This document shows, in pieces, positions 12,660 to 12,795 of a stretch of 12,795 nt of DNA. The position numbers and the translations under genes are program-made. The DNA comes from SZUA-430 sp964646885 (GTDB lineage: Bacteria; Pseudomonadota; Alphaproteobacteria; Micropepsales; Micropepsaceae). The stretch is taken from NCBI GenBank assembly GCA_964646885.1, contig CAZYFM010000091.1:1-12795 (forward strand). Direction: 5' to 3'. Under the pieces are notes generated by a model. That model was not told the origin of the DNA and did no database searches. It worked only from the letters and a program-made list of their open reading frames with translations. Each line of letters opens with the position of its first letter. Positions within the stretch are counted from its first letter, which is position 1.

Positions 12660-12795
12660 ATGGCGACTGAAAAGAAAACGCGCGTACGCAAGAAGGAACG
12701 CAAGAACATCACGTCGGGCGTGGCCCACGTGAATGCGACCTTCAACAACACGATGATCACGATCACCGACGCGCAGGGCAACACGGTTGCCTGGT
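12660..12795 (+). CDS. rpsK: 30S ribosomal protein S11, N-terminal part
   Basis: The window ends after 45 codons of rpsK. S11 lies on the 30S platform next to the E site and contacts the mRNA Shine-Dalgarno helix. The visible part has the basic N-terminus MATEKKTRVRKKERKNITSG and the family signature VAHVNATFNNTMITITDAQGNTVAW. The ATG at 12660 is the first in frame and gives the expected N-terminus, although the Shine-Dalgarno match is weak. By the usual order rpoA and rplQ would follow outside the window, but that cannot be seen here. Confidence 0.96.
   Translation, partial: MATEKKTRVRKKERKNITSGVAHVNATFNNTMITITDAQGNTVAW

Noticed and set aside
11843..12784. Open frame on the - strand crossing the adk-rpsM-rpsK region
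   Set aside because: It covers the ends of three real genes and the promoter/leader region, and shows no recognisable domain.

Overview
This 12.8-kb window is a ribosomal-protein supercluster from a GC-rich bacterium, with every gene on the + strand. It runs from the last 72 codons of tuf (EF-Tu) through the S10 operon (rpsJ-rplC-rplD-rplW-rplB-rpsS-rplV-rpsC-rplP-rpmC-rpsQ), the spc operon (rplN-rplX-rplE-rpsN-rpsH-rplF-rplR-rpsE-rpmD-rplO-secY), adk, and the start of the alpha operon (rpsM and the first 45 codons of rpsK). Adenylate kinase between secY and rpsM, the wording of the S5, SecY, S19 and EF-Tu proteins, and the long zinc-free S14 point to an Alphaproteobacterium. The Adk P-loop form GPPASGKGT suggests a Caulobacterales/Hyphomonadales-like lineage, but that is only my inference.

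Positions 1-10058 are packed almost without gaps. Neighbouring genes overlap (rplD/rplW, rpsS/rplV, rplV/rpsC, rplX/rplE) or are separated by 2-41 nt, so long co-transcription and translational coupling are likely. No separate S10 leader is visible: only 41 nt lie between tuf and rpsJ. secY follows after an 86-nt gap and is coupled to adk by an ATGA overlap. The 124-nt gap between adk and rpsM is the one clearly regulatory stretch. It holds a near-consensus sigma70 promoter (TTGACC-16 nt-TATAAT) with a GC-rich discriminator, then a terminator-like hairpin with a U-rich tract, then a good Shine-Dalgarno sequence and a GTG start for rpsM.

The genes work together. EF-Tu delivers aminoacyl-tRNA, the 23 other translation genes build the 30S and 50S subunits, SecY is the membrane channel for nascent and secreted proteins, and Adk balances adenine nucleotides. 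I found no mobile element, CRISPR array, RNA gene or novel multi-gene system. The points worth a second look are small ones: the rpsM leader, a 65-residue low-complexity N-terminal extension on L5, several basic or Ala-rich tails on other r-proteins, and single-residue departures in L4 and Adk.
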